Shown in pieces: positions 29,544 through 37,881 of a stretch of DNA of 64,000 bases (positions are counted from its first letter, which is position 1; every line of letters begins with the position of its first letter). The position numbers were made by a program, and so were the translations under genes. This stretch comes from Halorussus aquaticus (lineage in GTDB: Archaea > Halobacteriota > Halobacteria > Halobacteriales > Haladaptataceae), in NCBI RefSeq assembly GCF_024218795.1, contig NZ_CP100400.1, forward strand, positions 1,116,001 through 1,180,000, given 5' to 3'. Below the pieces are notes generated by a model that did not search any database, had not been told where the DNA came from, and worked only from the letters and a program-made list of their open reading frames with translations.

Positions 29544-30407
29544 GTCTCGGTACGACGACCGGAGCGTCACGGCGGTCACGTCGGCCACCTCGGCGGCCTC
29601 CTTCTGGGTCATTCGGTGGCGCGTCCCGCGAGCCACGGTGTACAGACACGCCGCGGCGAATCCGCCGGGGTTCCGGCCCGAGACCAGATTCTCCTCGTAA
29701 CCGCGTTCGACCAGTTCGGCCGCCTCGCGCTCGATGTCGGTCGGCAGGTCGAGTCTGCTGGCGAACCGCGGCAGGTACTCCTTCGGGTCGATGGGACCGG
29801 TCGGCAGTCCGAGTTCGCGGTTCATCGCGCCGTACGCCGCCTTGAGTTCGTCCCGTCTCGCTCGCGCCACGTCCAGCACCTCGTCGAGCGTGCGCGAGAC
29901 CGAGGCGGTCCGGCAGGTCGCGTACACCGCGGCGGCCGTGAAGCCCTCCAGCGACCGCCCCCGGAGCAGGTCTTCCGACTGGGCCGACTCGAACAGGACG
30001 CAGGCCCGGTCCCGGACGTTCCGCGAGAGGTCGAGCGCGCTCACGAGTCGCCGAATCTCGGTGAACGCGTACACCTGATTCCGCTCCGTCTTCGACCCGA
30101 TTCGGGAGCGCTCGTGGTGCTTACGCATCCGCGCGACTCGCCGTCGCTTGCGCCCCGTCAACCGCAAGTCGCCGTCGTGGCCGATTTCGGTCGTCAGTCC
30201 GCGGTCGTGGCGCGACCGGGTGAGCGGCGCGCCGGTGCGCTTCTCGGAGGTGTCGTCGTCCTCGAACGACCGCCACTCCGGGCCGCGGTCGATACGGTCC
30301 TCCGAGACGACGAGACCGCAGTCCGCACAGACCGTCTCGTCGCTGTCGGGAGTCAGTCGGCCGTTGCATTCGGGACAGGTTCGTGCCGTCGCGTGTGCTT
30401 CGCTCAT
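29532..30407 (-). CDS. tfb: Transcription initiation factor IIB (TFB)
   Basis: 291 residues from the ATG at 30405-30407. The N-terminal zinc ribbon is CPECNGRL...CADCGLVV, followed by a B-reader/linker (GPEWRSFEDDD... RTGAPLTRSRHDRGLTTEIG). Two cyclin folds follow, around residues 110-195 and 205-285, and the C-terminal fold carries the BRE-contacting helix (TQKEAAEVADVTAVTLRSSYRDL). Haloarchaea keep several TFBs that choose promoter sets; this one sits between two ParA-like genes, the usual context of a specialised paralogue. Confidence 0.95.
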   Translation of the reverse strand: MSEAHATARTCPECNGRLTPDSDETVCADCGLVVSEDRIDRGPEWRSFEDDDTSEKRTGAPLTRSRHDRGLTTEIGHDGDLRLTGRKRRRVARMRKHHERSRIGSKTERNQVYAFTEIRRLVSALDLSRNVRDRACVLFESAQSEDLLRGRSLEGFTAAAVYATCRTASVSRTLDEVLDVARARRDELKAAYGAMNRELGLPTGPIDPKEYLPRFASRLDLPTDIEREAAELVERGYEENLVSGRNPGGFAAACLYTVARGTRHRMTQKEAAEVADVTAVTLRSSYRDLRD

Positions 30408-30432
30408 CACAGTCGAAACTTCGCCCGATATC

Positions 30433-30443
30433 CTATTTAAAGG
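30433..30443 (-). promoter_or_regulatory. TATA element of the tfb gene
   Basis: On the minus strand CCTTTAAATAG lies about 31 nt before the tfb start, an almost ideal archaeal TATA box. Confidence 0.6.
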
Positions 30444-30579
30444 AAAGCCGATGCACCGCGAAACGCCCCGAACCCCGCCGAAGAACGTACCGGTAATCGG
30501 TAGGCTCTGCCGACCGCGACGGTCTCGATTCCGGTTTCCAACGACCGAATTTAAGTCGATGACGTGACAATCTACTCGC

Positions 30580-31104
30580 ATGCCGCTCTCGGACATCGCC
30601 GACGGACTGGAAGTCACCACCGAGCAGCGCGATCGCGGCGTCGCGTCGGTGGACGCCACCGCGAACGGCGACGCCGACCTCCGGGAGCGACTCACCGAGT
30701 TCGCCGACGACCTGCCCTGCGACGCCGCCTCCGCGGCCGCGATAGTCGAGGGTCACACCTCCGGCCGGTCGGTCGGCGATAGCGCCCACGAGGCCGGGGT
30801 CGCTCCGATGACCGCGGCCAAGACGCTCCACCTACTCGGATGCGAGGGCGTCTCGCCGCTGACTCCGGAGGCCCACCGTATCATCGGCGACTGGCTCTCG
30901 GCCGACCTCTCGCGGACCGAGGCACGCGAACTTGCGGGCGCGAACGAGACGGAGTTCGCGCTGGCGACGTTCGTCGAGACGCACGACCCGATTCCGGGCG
31001 CGAGCGACCTCGTGGAAGGGGCGTTCGCCCGCGACGGGGACGCCGCGGTCCGAAAGCGGGACGCGCTGGCCGGGACGATGAGTTCCGCGACCGACCTGCT
31101 GTAG
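30580..31104 (+). CDS. Conserved haloarchaeal protein (174 aa, DUF7858-like)
   Basis: MPLSDIADGLEVTTEQRDRGVASVDATANGDADLRERLTEFADDLPC... is acidic and mostly helical, with an HTH-like stretch SAAAIVEGHTSGRSVGDSAHEAGVAPMTAAKTLHLLGCEG. A TATA-like AATTTAAG lies about 30 nt before its ATG. It is divergent from tfb. The helix pattern (two helices joined by a tight turn, then a recognition-like helix) suggests DNA binding, but I cannot name a known family with certainty. Confidence 0.75.
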   Translation: MPLSDIADGLEVTTEQRDRGVASVDATANGDADLRERLTEFADDLPCDAASAAAIVEGHTSGRSVGDSAHEAGVAPMTAAKTLHLLGCEGVSPLTPEAHRIIGDWLSADLSRTEARELAGANETEFALATFVETHDPIPGASDLVEGAFARDGDAAVRKRDALAGTMSSATDLL

Positions 31105-31224
31105 GGGGTATCGACGAATCGTCGGTCGCGGAACGAGAGAGTCCGCGAGCGACCTGCTGTAGGGGGTATCGACGAATCGTCGGTCGCGGAACGAGAGAGT
31201 CCACGACCGACCTGCTGTAGGGGT
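31091..31224. repeat. 58-bp tandem repeat copied from the 3' end of the preceding gene
   Basis: The segment beginning GACCTGCTGTAGGGGGTATC starts at 31093 and again at 31151 (period 58), with a third partial copy of about 16 bp at 31209. Each copy starts with the codons for Asp-Leu-Leu-stop of the upstream protein. Each full copy carries the 13-nt inverted repeat CGACGAATCGTCG (31112-31124 and 31170-31182), so the duplication multiplies a possible hairpin after the gene. Confidence 0.9.
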
Positions 31225-31308
31225 CTCGGTCGGGCCGTCGTCGAACCCTCGCCGTAGAACGAGCGAGTTCGTCCGGCAATCCTGTGCAATCAGTTCCCGC
31301 GTCCGGAA

Positions 31309-32118
31309 TCAGTCGAGCGCGTCCGGCACCAGTTCGTTCGCGTCGAAGTCGAACAGTCCGTTGTCCTCGAACTCCAGTCCCAACTCGTCGTCGAAGACGA
31401 CCTCCGCGGCGCGAGCGACGGCGGGCGCGAAGGCCGTTTCCGGGTCCGGCGCGCTGGCCGGAACTCCCTCGACGGTCCGCGCGTCGCTCTCCGGAACCGC
31501 GGCGTCCGCGCTCCGGACCGGATGCTCGGGTTCGGCGCGGTTGGCCACTACGGCGTCCACGTCCGCACCCACGTCGGCGACCCGGCCGCGAGCGCGCTGG
31601 AGCGCGTCCACCCCGCGCTCGCTCGCGGGCGCGACGACAGTGACTCGTTCGGCCGCGGTAACCGCGGCGACGGCCTGATTCGCCGCGACGGGCGGCGCGT
31701 CCACCAACACGTGGTCGAACGCCGCCGCGGCCTCGCCGAGTAGGGTCTCGAACCGCCGGGCGGCGTCGGGGGTCTTCGCGCGAGCCAGTCGCTCGAAGGG
31801 CGCGTGGGCCGGACAGAGCGCGAGTCTGCCCGCGAGGTCGGCGGTCGCGGGATGTTCCCGGAGACCTTCCGAGAGCAGTCGGTCCGCTTCGAGCGACTCG
31901 TCCTCGGTCAGGAGCGCGGTCACGTCGGTGTCGATGCGGCCCGAGACGTGGCGGGCCAGTCCCTCGGTGGCGAACGCGGCGTCGAGAATCGCCACCTCGC
32001 GGCCGTCGCGGGCGAGGGTCGCGCCGAGTTCGACGGCGAGCCGAGTCGCGCCCGCGCCGCCGGTCGCACCGACGAGCGCGGCAGTCGAGTAGGTCATTGA
32101 TTCGGAGTTGTCCGTCAT
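31309..32118 (-). CDS. ParA/MinD-like protein with degenerate Walker A
   Basis: 269 residues. The fold follows ParA/MinD (AALVGATGGAGATRLAVELGATLARDGREVAILDAAFATEGLARHV..., VLVDAPPVAANQAVAAV, VVANRAEPEHPV). The P-loop reads GATGGAGATRLA where active relatives read GKGGVGKST.A, so both the signature lysine and the phosphate-binding lysine are missing. A C-terminal acidic tail (FDDELGLEFEDNGLFDFDANELVPDALD) follows. It should bind nucleotide poorly or not at all and may act as a partner or decoy of the MinD-like protein encoded 2.5 kb away. Confidence 0.85.
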   Translation of the reverse strand: MTDNSESMTYSTAALVGATGGAGATRLAVELGATLARDGREVAILDAAFATEGLARHVSGRIDTDVTALLTEDESLEADRLLSEGLREHPATADLAGRLALCPAHAPFERLARAKTPDAARRFETLLGEAAAAFDHVLVDAPPVAANQAVAAVTAAERVTVVAPASERGVDALQRARGRVADVGADVDAVVANRAEPEHPVRSADAAVPESDARTVEGVPASAPDPETAFAPAVARAAEVVFDDELGLEFEDNGLFDFDANELVPDALD

Positions 32119-32189
32119 GATACAAAAGGCTGCGCTTCGGTCGGGTACTCCGGACGGACGGTTCGTTCGGACCGGGCTACTCGCGTCTC

Positions 32190-32618
32190 TCAGTCGCGCT
32201 GCGTGTGAATCTCGTCGGCGATTTCGTCCAACTCCTCGTCGGTGAGGTCCGGACGCTGGCCCGCGACGGCGTGGATGGGGTTCCCGCCGTCGCCCTCGAA
32301 CCGCGGGATGATGTGGCCGTGGACGTGCGGAACTTCCTGCCCGGCGGCCTCGCCGTTGTTGAACGCGACGTTGGTCCCGTCGGCGTCCACGGCGTGTTCG
32401 ACCGCGGTGTTGAGGCGGTGGAGCACGCCGAAGACGTGGGCGGCCACGTCTTCGGGCGTCTCTTCGAGCGTCTCGTGGTGTTCCTTCGGAATGACCAGCG
32501 TGTGGCCCGGCGCGAGCGGATTCGCGTCGAGGAAGGCCATCGCGGTGTCGTCCTCGAACACGGTTCGACTCGGGATGTCGCCCTCGACTATCTGGCAGAA
32601 GATGCAGTCGTCGCTCAT
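32190..32618 (-). CDS. HIT family protein (histidine triad nucleotide hydrolase)
   Basis: 142 residues. It starts MSDDCIFCQIVEGDIPS and carries the triad VPHVHGHIIPR (HxHxH) near residue 98, typical of HINT/HIT proteins that hydrolyse AMP-lysine-type or dinucleoside substrates. It stands alone on the minus strand, 70 bp upstream of the pseudo-ParA gene. Confidence 0.95.
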   Translation of the reverse strand: MSDDCIFCQIVEGDIPSRTVFEDDTAMAFLDANPLAPGHTLVIPKEHHETLEETPEDVAAHVFGVLHRLNTAVEHAVDADGTNVAFNNGEAAGQEVPHVHGHIIPRFEGDGGNPIHAVAGQRPDLTDEELDEIADEIHTQRD

Positions 32619-32751
32619 GGGTCTGTCTGAGGGTTCGTGAGCGCAGGGTAAGAAGATTGAGGCTTCCCTACTCGACGGGTGAACTGCGCTCTCGCCGAGC
32701 GCATCGCTTCGGACAGGGTTTTATGCCCCGGCGCGATTCCATCGAATCACG

Positions 32752-33402
32752 ATGACCTACGACGCGGTACTGTTCGATTGTGACGGCGTCATCGCGGAGA
32801 TGCCCGACCGAGAGACCATGACGGCCGCGATGCGCCGCGTCCAGCGACGATTCGAACTGTCCGCACCGCCGGAGAACGTCGTCGCCGACTTCTTCGGGGG
32901 GAACCTCTCGGCCATCACCGACCGCTGTCGTGCGGCCGGAATCGAGCGCGACACCTTCTGCGCGGAGGCCGCGCGGGAGGCGATTCGAGCGCAACTGTCC
33001 GAGATTCGGTCGGGAGTCCGGTCGCGCTACGACGACGTCACCGCGATTCGCGACCTGAACTACTCGCTCGGTATCGTCAGCGACAACCACCCCCGCGTGC
33101 TCTCGTTTCTGCTGCGCCAGTTCGACCTGACGGACTTCTTCGAGACGGTTCGGGGCTGTCGGTTCACGCCGTCGGGACTCGAACGCCGCAAACCCGACCC
33201 GCAGAACATCGAGGCCGCGATGGAGACGCTCGACGCCGAGACGGCCCTGTACGTCGGCGACCGTTCGGTGGACGTCGAGGCGGCCGACAACGCCGGTATC
33301 GACTCGGCGCTCTTGCGGCGGACCGACCGATTCGAGAGCGAGGCGCACGTCACTCCGACGTACGAGGTATCTACGCTCTGGCAACTCGACGACGTTCTCT
33401 GA
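32752..33402 (+). CDS. HAD family hydrolase (phosphoglycolate phosphatase-like)
   Basis: 216 residues. Motif I is LFDCDGVIAEM (Asp nucleophile and acid/base Asp), motif II lies in GIVSDNHP, motif III is the lysine in ERRKPDP, and motif IV is VGDRSVDVEAADNAG. A helical cap sits after motif I (residues about 20-80). Such enzymes remove phosphate from small molecules; the substrate is open. Confidence 0.92.
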   Translation: MTYDAVLFDCDGVIAEMPDRETMTAAMRRVQRRFELSAPPENVVADFFGGNLSAITDRCRAAGIERDTFCAEAAREAIRAQLSEIRSGVRSRYDDVTAIRDLNYSLGIVSDNHPRVLSFLLRQFDLTDFFETVRGCRFTPSGLERRKPDPQNIEAAMETLDAETALYVGDRSVDVEAADNAGIDSALLRRTDRFESEAHVTPTYEVSTLWQLDDVL

Positions 33403-33463
33403 ACCGAGACTGAACCGTCGTCTCTCGTGGGACCGAACCGAGACCGCCTGTCCACGAGGACCG

Positions 33464-33688
33464 CTAGACGGAGTTGGTCTCTTCTTCGCGGACCCGGGCG
33501 CGGTCTTCGACGTCCTCCAGCGACTCCGTATCGAGGAGTCGCTCCACCTTTCGTTCGAACTGCTCGTCGGTGAGTTCGCCCCGGGCGTATCGCTCTCGCA
33601 GCGTCTCCAGCGCGCCGCGATTGTCCGACTCCGCGGACTCGTCGGCTTCGGCGTCGCCCGCCGACCGGTCTTCGCTTCGGTCGCCCAA
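33464..33688 (-). CDS. SHOCT domain protein, N-terminus uncertain (possible frameshift)
   Basis: The C-terminal part LETLRERYARGELTDEQFERKVERLLDTE is a clear SHOCT (short C-terminal) domain. The only start in frame is a TTG at 33688, although the reading frame stays open and protein-like for about 27 codons upstream (SGERDRLSNDVEEW) without any ATG or GTG. A GTG at 33754-33756 would enter the same sequence if 2 bases of the GAGAGAGAG run near 33720-33730 were removed. The gene may therefore be broken by slippage or start at TTG. Confidence 0.6.
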   Translation of the reverse strand: MGDRSEDRSAGDAEADESAESDNRGALETLRERYARGELTDEQFERKVERLLDTESLEDVEDRARVREEETNSV

Positions 33689-33796
33689 CCACTCCTCGAC
33701 GTCGTTCGAGAGTCGGTCTCTCTCTCCACTGCGGGCGGGGGCAGACCGAACTGCACAACCGAACCCGATTTAACTTCGGGGGAGCACAGAACAGGT

Positions 33797-36700
33797 ATGA
33801 GCAGGTTCGGCGAAGTCGCGGACCAGTACGAACCCCAAACGGTCGAAGACCGGGTGTTCGACTACTGGGACGACGTGGACGCCTACCGAAAGGCAAAGGA
33901 GCATCGCGCCGACGAGGAGCCGTACTTCTTCGTGGACGGGCCGCCGTACACCTCCGGCGCGGCCCACATGGGAACGACGTGGAACAAGACGCTGAAGGAC
34001 GCGTACATCCGCTACCTGCGGATGCAGGGCCACGACGTGACCGACCGGCCGGGCTACGACATGCACGGTCTCCCCATCGAGACGAAAGTCGAGGAGCGAC
34101 TCGGCTTCGAGAACAAGAAGGACATCGAGGAGTTCGGCGAGGAGAACTTCATCCAAGAGTGCAAGCAGTTCGCCGAGGAACAGTTGGAGGGCCTTCAGGA
34201 GGACTTCAAGTCCTTCGGCGTCTGGATGGACTGGGACGACCCCTACAAGACGGTCAACCCCGAGTACATGGAGGCCGCGTGGTGGGGCTTCGAGCAGGCC
34301 CACGAGCGCGGACTGGTCGAACAGGGCCAGCGCTCCATCTCCCAGTGCCCGCGCTGTGAGACCGCCATCGCCAACAACGAGGTTGAGTACGAGGACGTGG
34401 AGGACCCCTCCATCTACGTCAAGTTCCCCCTCCGCGAGCGAGAGGGGCACCTCGTCATCTGGACCACGACCCCGTGGACCATCCCCGCCAACACCTTCGT
34501 CGCGGTGGACGGCGACGTGACCTACCAGCAGGTCCGCGCAACCAGAGACGGCGAAGAGGAAGTTCTCTACCTTGCGGACGGGTGCGTCGAGGAGGTCCTG
34601 AAGAAGGGCCGCTACGACGACTACGAGGTCGAAGACGAGTTCACCGGCGAGGAGATGGTCGGCTGGGAGTACGACCACCCGCTCGACGAGGAGGTCCCCG
34701 ACCACGCCACCGGCGAGGACGCGCTACAGGTGTACACGGCCGACTACGTGGAGGTCGACCGCACCGGTCTCGTCCACTCCGCGCCGGGCCACGGTGAGGA
34801 GGACTTCGAGCGCGGCACGGAACTCGGTCTCGACATCTTCTGTCCGGTCGGGAGCGACGGGGTCTACGGCGACGCCGCCGGGAAGTACGCCGGGCAGTAC
34901 GTCAAGGACGCCGACGAGGAGATTATCAGTGACCTCGAAGACGCGGGCCTGATGCTCTCGTCGGACACCGTGACCCACAGTTACGGCCACTGTTGGCGCT
35001 GTGACACCGGCATCATCCAGATAGTCACCGACCAGTGGTTCATCACTATCACCGACATCAAGGACGAACTGCTCGACAACGTCGAGGACAGCCAGTGGCA
35101 CCCCGACTGGGCGCGGGACAACCGCTTCCGCGACTTCGTGGAGGACGCGCCCGACTGGAACGTCTCGCGTCAGCGCTACTGGGGCATCCCCATCCCCATC
35201 TGGACGCCCGAGAACTGGGACGGCGGGATGGACGACGTGGTCGTCGTGGGCACCCGCGAGGAGTTGGCCGAGCGCGTCGACCAGGACGTGGACCCCGAGG
35301 ACGTGGACCTCCACAAGGGGACGGTAGACGACCTCACCATCACCGAGGACGGCACGACCTACACCCGCGTCGACGACGTGTTCGACGTGTGGCTCGACTC
35401 CTCGGTGGCCTCGTGGGGCACCCTCAACTACCCGAGCGAGCAGGAGCAGTTCGAGGAACTCTGGCCCGCCGACCTCATCATGGAGGCCCACGACCAGACC
35501 CGCGGGTGGTTCTGGTCACAACTCGGCATGGGCACCGCCGCCGTCGGCGAAGTCCCCTACGACGACGTCGTGATGCACGGGTGGGCGCTCGCCGAGGACG
35601 GTCGGAAGATGTCCAAGTCCATCGGCAACATCGTCGCGCCCGACGAGGCCATCGAGCGCCACGGCGCGGACCCGATGCGAACGTTCCTGCTCTACCAGAA
35701 CCCGCAGGGCGACGACATGCGGTTCTCGTGGGACGAGATGCAGAACATGCAGCGGGACCTCAACATCTTCTGGAACGTGTTCCGGTTCCCGCTCCCGTAC
35801 ATGCGCCTCGACGAGTTCGACCCGGACGAGACGACCCTCGACGCGGTGGACGAGGACCTCGAACTCGTGGACGAGTGGGTACTGGCGCGCCTCCAGTCGG
35901 TCGTCGGCGAGATGACCGACCACTGGGAGGAGTTCCGACAGGACAAGGCGCTGGAGGTCCTGCTGGAGTTCGTCGTCGAGGACGTGTCGCGGTTCTACAT
36001 TCAGGTCGTCCGCGAGCGCATGTGGGAGGAGGACGACAGCGCGAGCAAGCAGGCCGCGTACGCCACCTTCTACGAGGTGCTGTCGAACCTCGCCACGCTG
36101 TTCGCGCCCTACGCTCCCTTCGTCGCCGAGGAGGTCTACCAGAACCTCACCGGCGACTCGGGCTACGACACGGTCCACATGTGCGACTGGCCCGAGACCG
36201 ACGAGTACTGGGCCGACGAGCAGTTGGAGACCGACGTGGCGCTCCTGCGGGCCGTCGAGGAGGCCGGGTCGAACGCCCGCCAGCAGGCCGAACGCAAACT
36301 CCGCTGGCCGGTCACGCGCGTCGTGGTCAATGCCGACGACGAACGCACGGTCGAAGCCGTCGAGCGCCACCGCGACCTGCTCGCCGACCGCCTCAACGCC
36401 CGCGAGATTCAGGTCGTCGCGCCCGGGGACGACTGGGGCGAACTCCAGTACAGCGCCGAGGCCGACATGAGCGTCCTCGGCCCGGCGTTCGGCGACGACG
36501 CCGGACGCGTCATGCAGGCGCTCAACGCCGCCCGCGTCGATGACCCCAGCCTCGACGCGCTCGAAGCGGCGGTCGAGTCCGAGACCGGCATGGACGTGGA
36601 CCTGACCGACGAGATGGTCGAGTTCGTCACCCAGACGCCCGAGGGCGTCACCGGCGTCGGCTTCGACACCGACGGCGACCGGCGCGGCGTCGTCTACGTG

Positions 36701-36994
36701 GACACCGAACTCACCGAGGACATCGAGAGCGAGGGCTACGCCCGCGAGGTCATCCGGCGCGTCCAAGAGATGCGCAAGCAGATGGACCTCGACATCGAGG
36801 AGCGCGTCCGCGTCGAACTCGACGTAAGCGACGAGCGCGTGGCCGACCTCGTGGCCGAGCGCATGGACCTCGTGAAGGGCGAGGTCCGCGCCGACGAGGT
36901 GGGCGACGTGGAGGACGGCCACCGGAAGACGTGGGACGTGGAAGGCGTCGAGATGGAGATTGCCGTGGCTCCGCTGGCGGAAGCCGAGGCGTAG
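33797..36994 (+). CDS. ileS: Isoleucyl-tRNA synthetase
   Basis: 1,065 residues, class I synthetase. The HIGH motif appears as HMGT after VDGPPYTSGAA, followed by RPGYDMHGLPIE, the CP1 editing domain (about residues 200-410, including WTTTPWTIPANT), WFITITDIK, DVWLDSSVASWG, and KMSKS within GRKMSKSIGNI. The anticodon-binding helical domain and a C-terminal part without the bacterial zinc finger follow. It charges tRNA-Ile and is a single-copy housekeeping gene. Confidence 0.98.
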   Translation: MSRFGEVADQYEPQTVEDRVFDYWDDVDAYRKAKEHRADEEPYFFVDGPPYTSGAAHMGTTWNKTLKDAYIRYLRMQGHDVTDRPGYDMHGLPIETKVEERLGFENKKDIEEFGEENFIQECKQFAEEQLEGLQEDFKSFGVWMDWDDPYKTVNPEYMEAAWWGFEQAHERGLVEQGQRSISQCPRCETAIANNEVEYEDVEDPSIYVKFPLREREGHLVIWTTTPWTIPANTFVAVDGDVTYQQVRATRDGEEEVLYLADGCVEEVLKKGRYDDYEVEDEFTGEEMVGWEYDHPLDEEVPDHATGEDALQVYTADYVEVDRTGLVHSAPGHGEEDFERGTELGLDIFCPVGSDGVYGDAAGKYAGQYVKDADEEIISDLEDAGLMLSSDTVTHSYGHCWRCDTGIIQIVTDQWFITITDIKDELLDNVEDSQWHPDWARDNRFRDFVEDAPDWNVSRQRYWGIPIPIWTPENWDGGMDDVVVVGTREELAERVDQDVDPEDVDLHKGTVDDLTITEDGTTYTRVDDVFDVWLDSSVASWGTLNYPSEQEQFEELWPADLIMEAHDQTRGWFWSQLGMGTAAVGEVPYDDVVMHGWALAEDGRKMSKSIGNIVAPDEAIERHGADPMRTFLLYQNPQGDDMRFSWDEMQNMQRDLNIFWNVFRFPLPYMRLDEFDPDETTLDAVDEDLELVDEWVLARLQSVVGEMTDHWEEFRQDKALEVLLEFVVEDVSRFYIQVVRERMWEEDDSASKQAAYATFYEVLSNLATLFAPYAPFVAEEVYQNLTGDSGYDTVHMCDWPETDEYWADEQLETDVALLRAVEEAGSNARQQAERKLRWPVTRVVVNADDERTVEAVERHRDLLADRLNAREIQVVAPGDDWGELQYSAEADMSVLGPAFGDDAGRVMQALNAARVDDPSLDALEAAVESETGMDVDLTDEMVEFVTQTPEGVTGVGFDTDGDRRGVVYVDTELTEDIESEGYAREVIRRVQEMRKQMDLDIEERVRVELDVSDERVADLVAERMDLVKGEVRADEVGDVEDGHRKTWDVEGVEMEIAVAPLAEAEA

Positions 36995-37261
36995 GGGAGG
37001 AGCCGACGGAGTCCCGCCGTTTCGGCTCCGGCGGTTCTCGGAGGGGGTGAAGTTCGAGCAAGCGAGGGTGTGTTCACAGTTTTCGACACTCCACCAAGTG
37101 GTTCTCTAGAGCGGCGTGCTGAATACAGAGCGTTTCTTCAACAATAGTTGCTTCACGGCGCGCGAGATACGCACCACGCATCGTGCATCTCAATTACTGA
37201 CAGAGTGGAATAATTTCGATAGAGTCCGATGTCTAATTCCGGTTATGAGCGACCGACTTGC
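36995..37261. other. Intergenic region after ileS, start of a more AT-rich segment
   Basis: No convincing gene is seen. From about 37115 the composition becomes clearly more AT-rich (for example CAATTACTGACAGAGTGGAA near 37193-37212) than the flanking housekeeping genes. The plus-strand frame from 37116 (71 codons) has unusual composition and no family features. This could be the scarred border of an inserted segment reaching to about 38950. Confidence 0.4.
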
Positions 37262-37432
37262 TCACTCAGCCATCTCGTTCGCGCTGTCAGGGTCCACCGC
37301 AACCGCCTTGTCTGCAATGTGCAGGAGTTGAATTGCTTCTCGAATATGGAAGTTCTTCACGTCTCCGTCGTCTGCCCGTAGCGCCTCCTCCAACTGTTCG
37401 ACTGCCGCCATCCCCTCCTGGCCCGAGGTCAT
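37262..37432 (-). CDS. Small acidic protein coupled to the DUF7344 gene (56 aa)
   Basis: MTSGQEGMAAVEQLEEALRA... IREAIQLLHIADKAVAVDPDSANEMAE. The ATG at 37430-37432 overlaps the TGA of the upstream DUF7344 gene in the ATGA arrangement, which supports real translation. The sequence is predicted to be two amphipathic helices, a good shape for a protein-binding partner. No family was recognised. Confidence 0.72.
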   Translation of the reverse strand: MTSGQEGMAAVEQLEEALRADDGDVKNFHIREAIQLLHIADKAVAVDPDSANEMAE

Positions 37433-37806
37433 GAGACGTCTCCAACTCTCTCGTCAACGAGCGCAGTTTGTTGCCCGAGTTCTGTCTGACCGTGAGAACG
37501 GACGGGATTACTTCGAGAAGTAGAATCAATCGCTCCACTCGTAGCCAACTTCGGGAGACGAGTATGATGGAAGGAAATCTCCACGGCCTCCTGCTGATTG
37601 TCAGAGTCGTTGGTATCTCGCGCCAGCACCCAACCGGCGAGTTCGGCCAATTCACCCACGTCGTCGTCCTCGTCGTGACGGTATGTCAGAACGTTCCGGC
37701 GAACAGGGTGTGATAGTCTGTCGAGGAGGGCGTCTGTGCTTACGTTGGAGTCGTTCGATAGTGAAAAACCGGAATCACGTATCGGCTGATTACCTGCTTT
37801 TGGCAT
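37429..37806 (-). CDS. DUF7344 domain protein (winged-helix-like)
   Basis: 125 residues. The block VSTDALLDRLSHPVRRNVLTYRHDEDDDVGELAELAGWVLARD... VEISFHHTRLPKLATSGAID is typical of the haloarchaeal DUF7344/ArsR-like winged-helix fold: a helix, then RR.VL.Y, then ELAE.V, then the hallmark HHTRLPKL. These proteins are presumed transcription factors. Composition here is less GC-rich than in the neighbours. It is followed by the coupled 56-residue protein. Confidence 0.8.
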   Translation of the reverse strand: MPKAGNQPIRDSGFSLSNDSNVSTDALLDRLSHPVRRNVLTYRHDEDDDVGELAELAGWVLARDTNDSDNQQEAVEISFHHTRLPKLATSGAIDSTSRSNPVRSHGQTELGQQTALVDERVGDVS

Positions 37807-37881
37807 CGTTTACTGAAACGATCCGTGCAGGAATCAGCCGATAGTCTCACACGTAACGCCATTTAAGTACCGGCGGCTCGG

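Noticed and set aside
37116-37331. Plus-strand frame of 71 codons after ileS
   Set aside because: It has no recognisable motif, has a composition unlike its neighbours and overlaps the supported 56-residue minus-strand gene.
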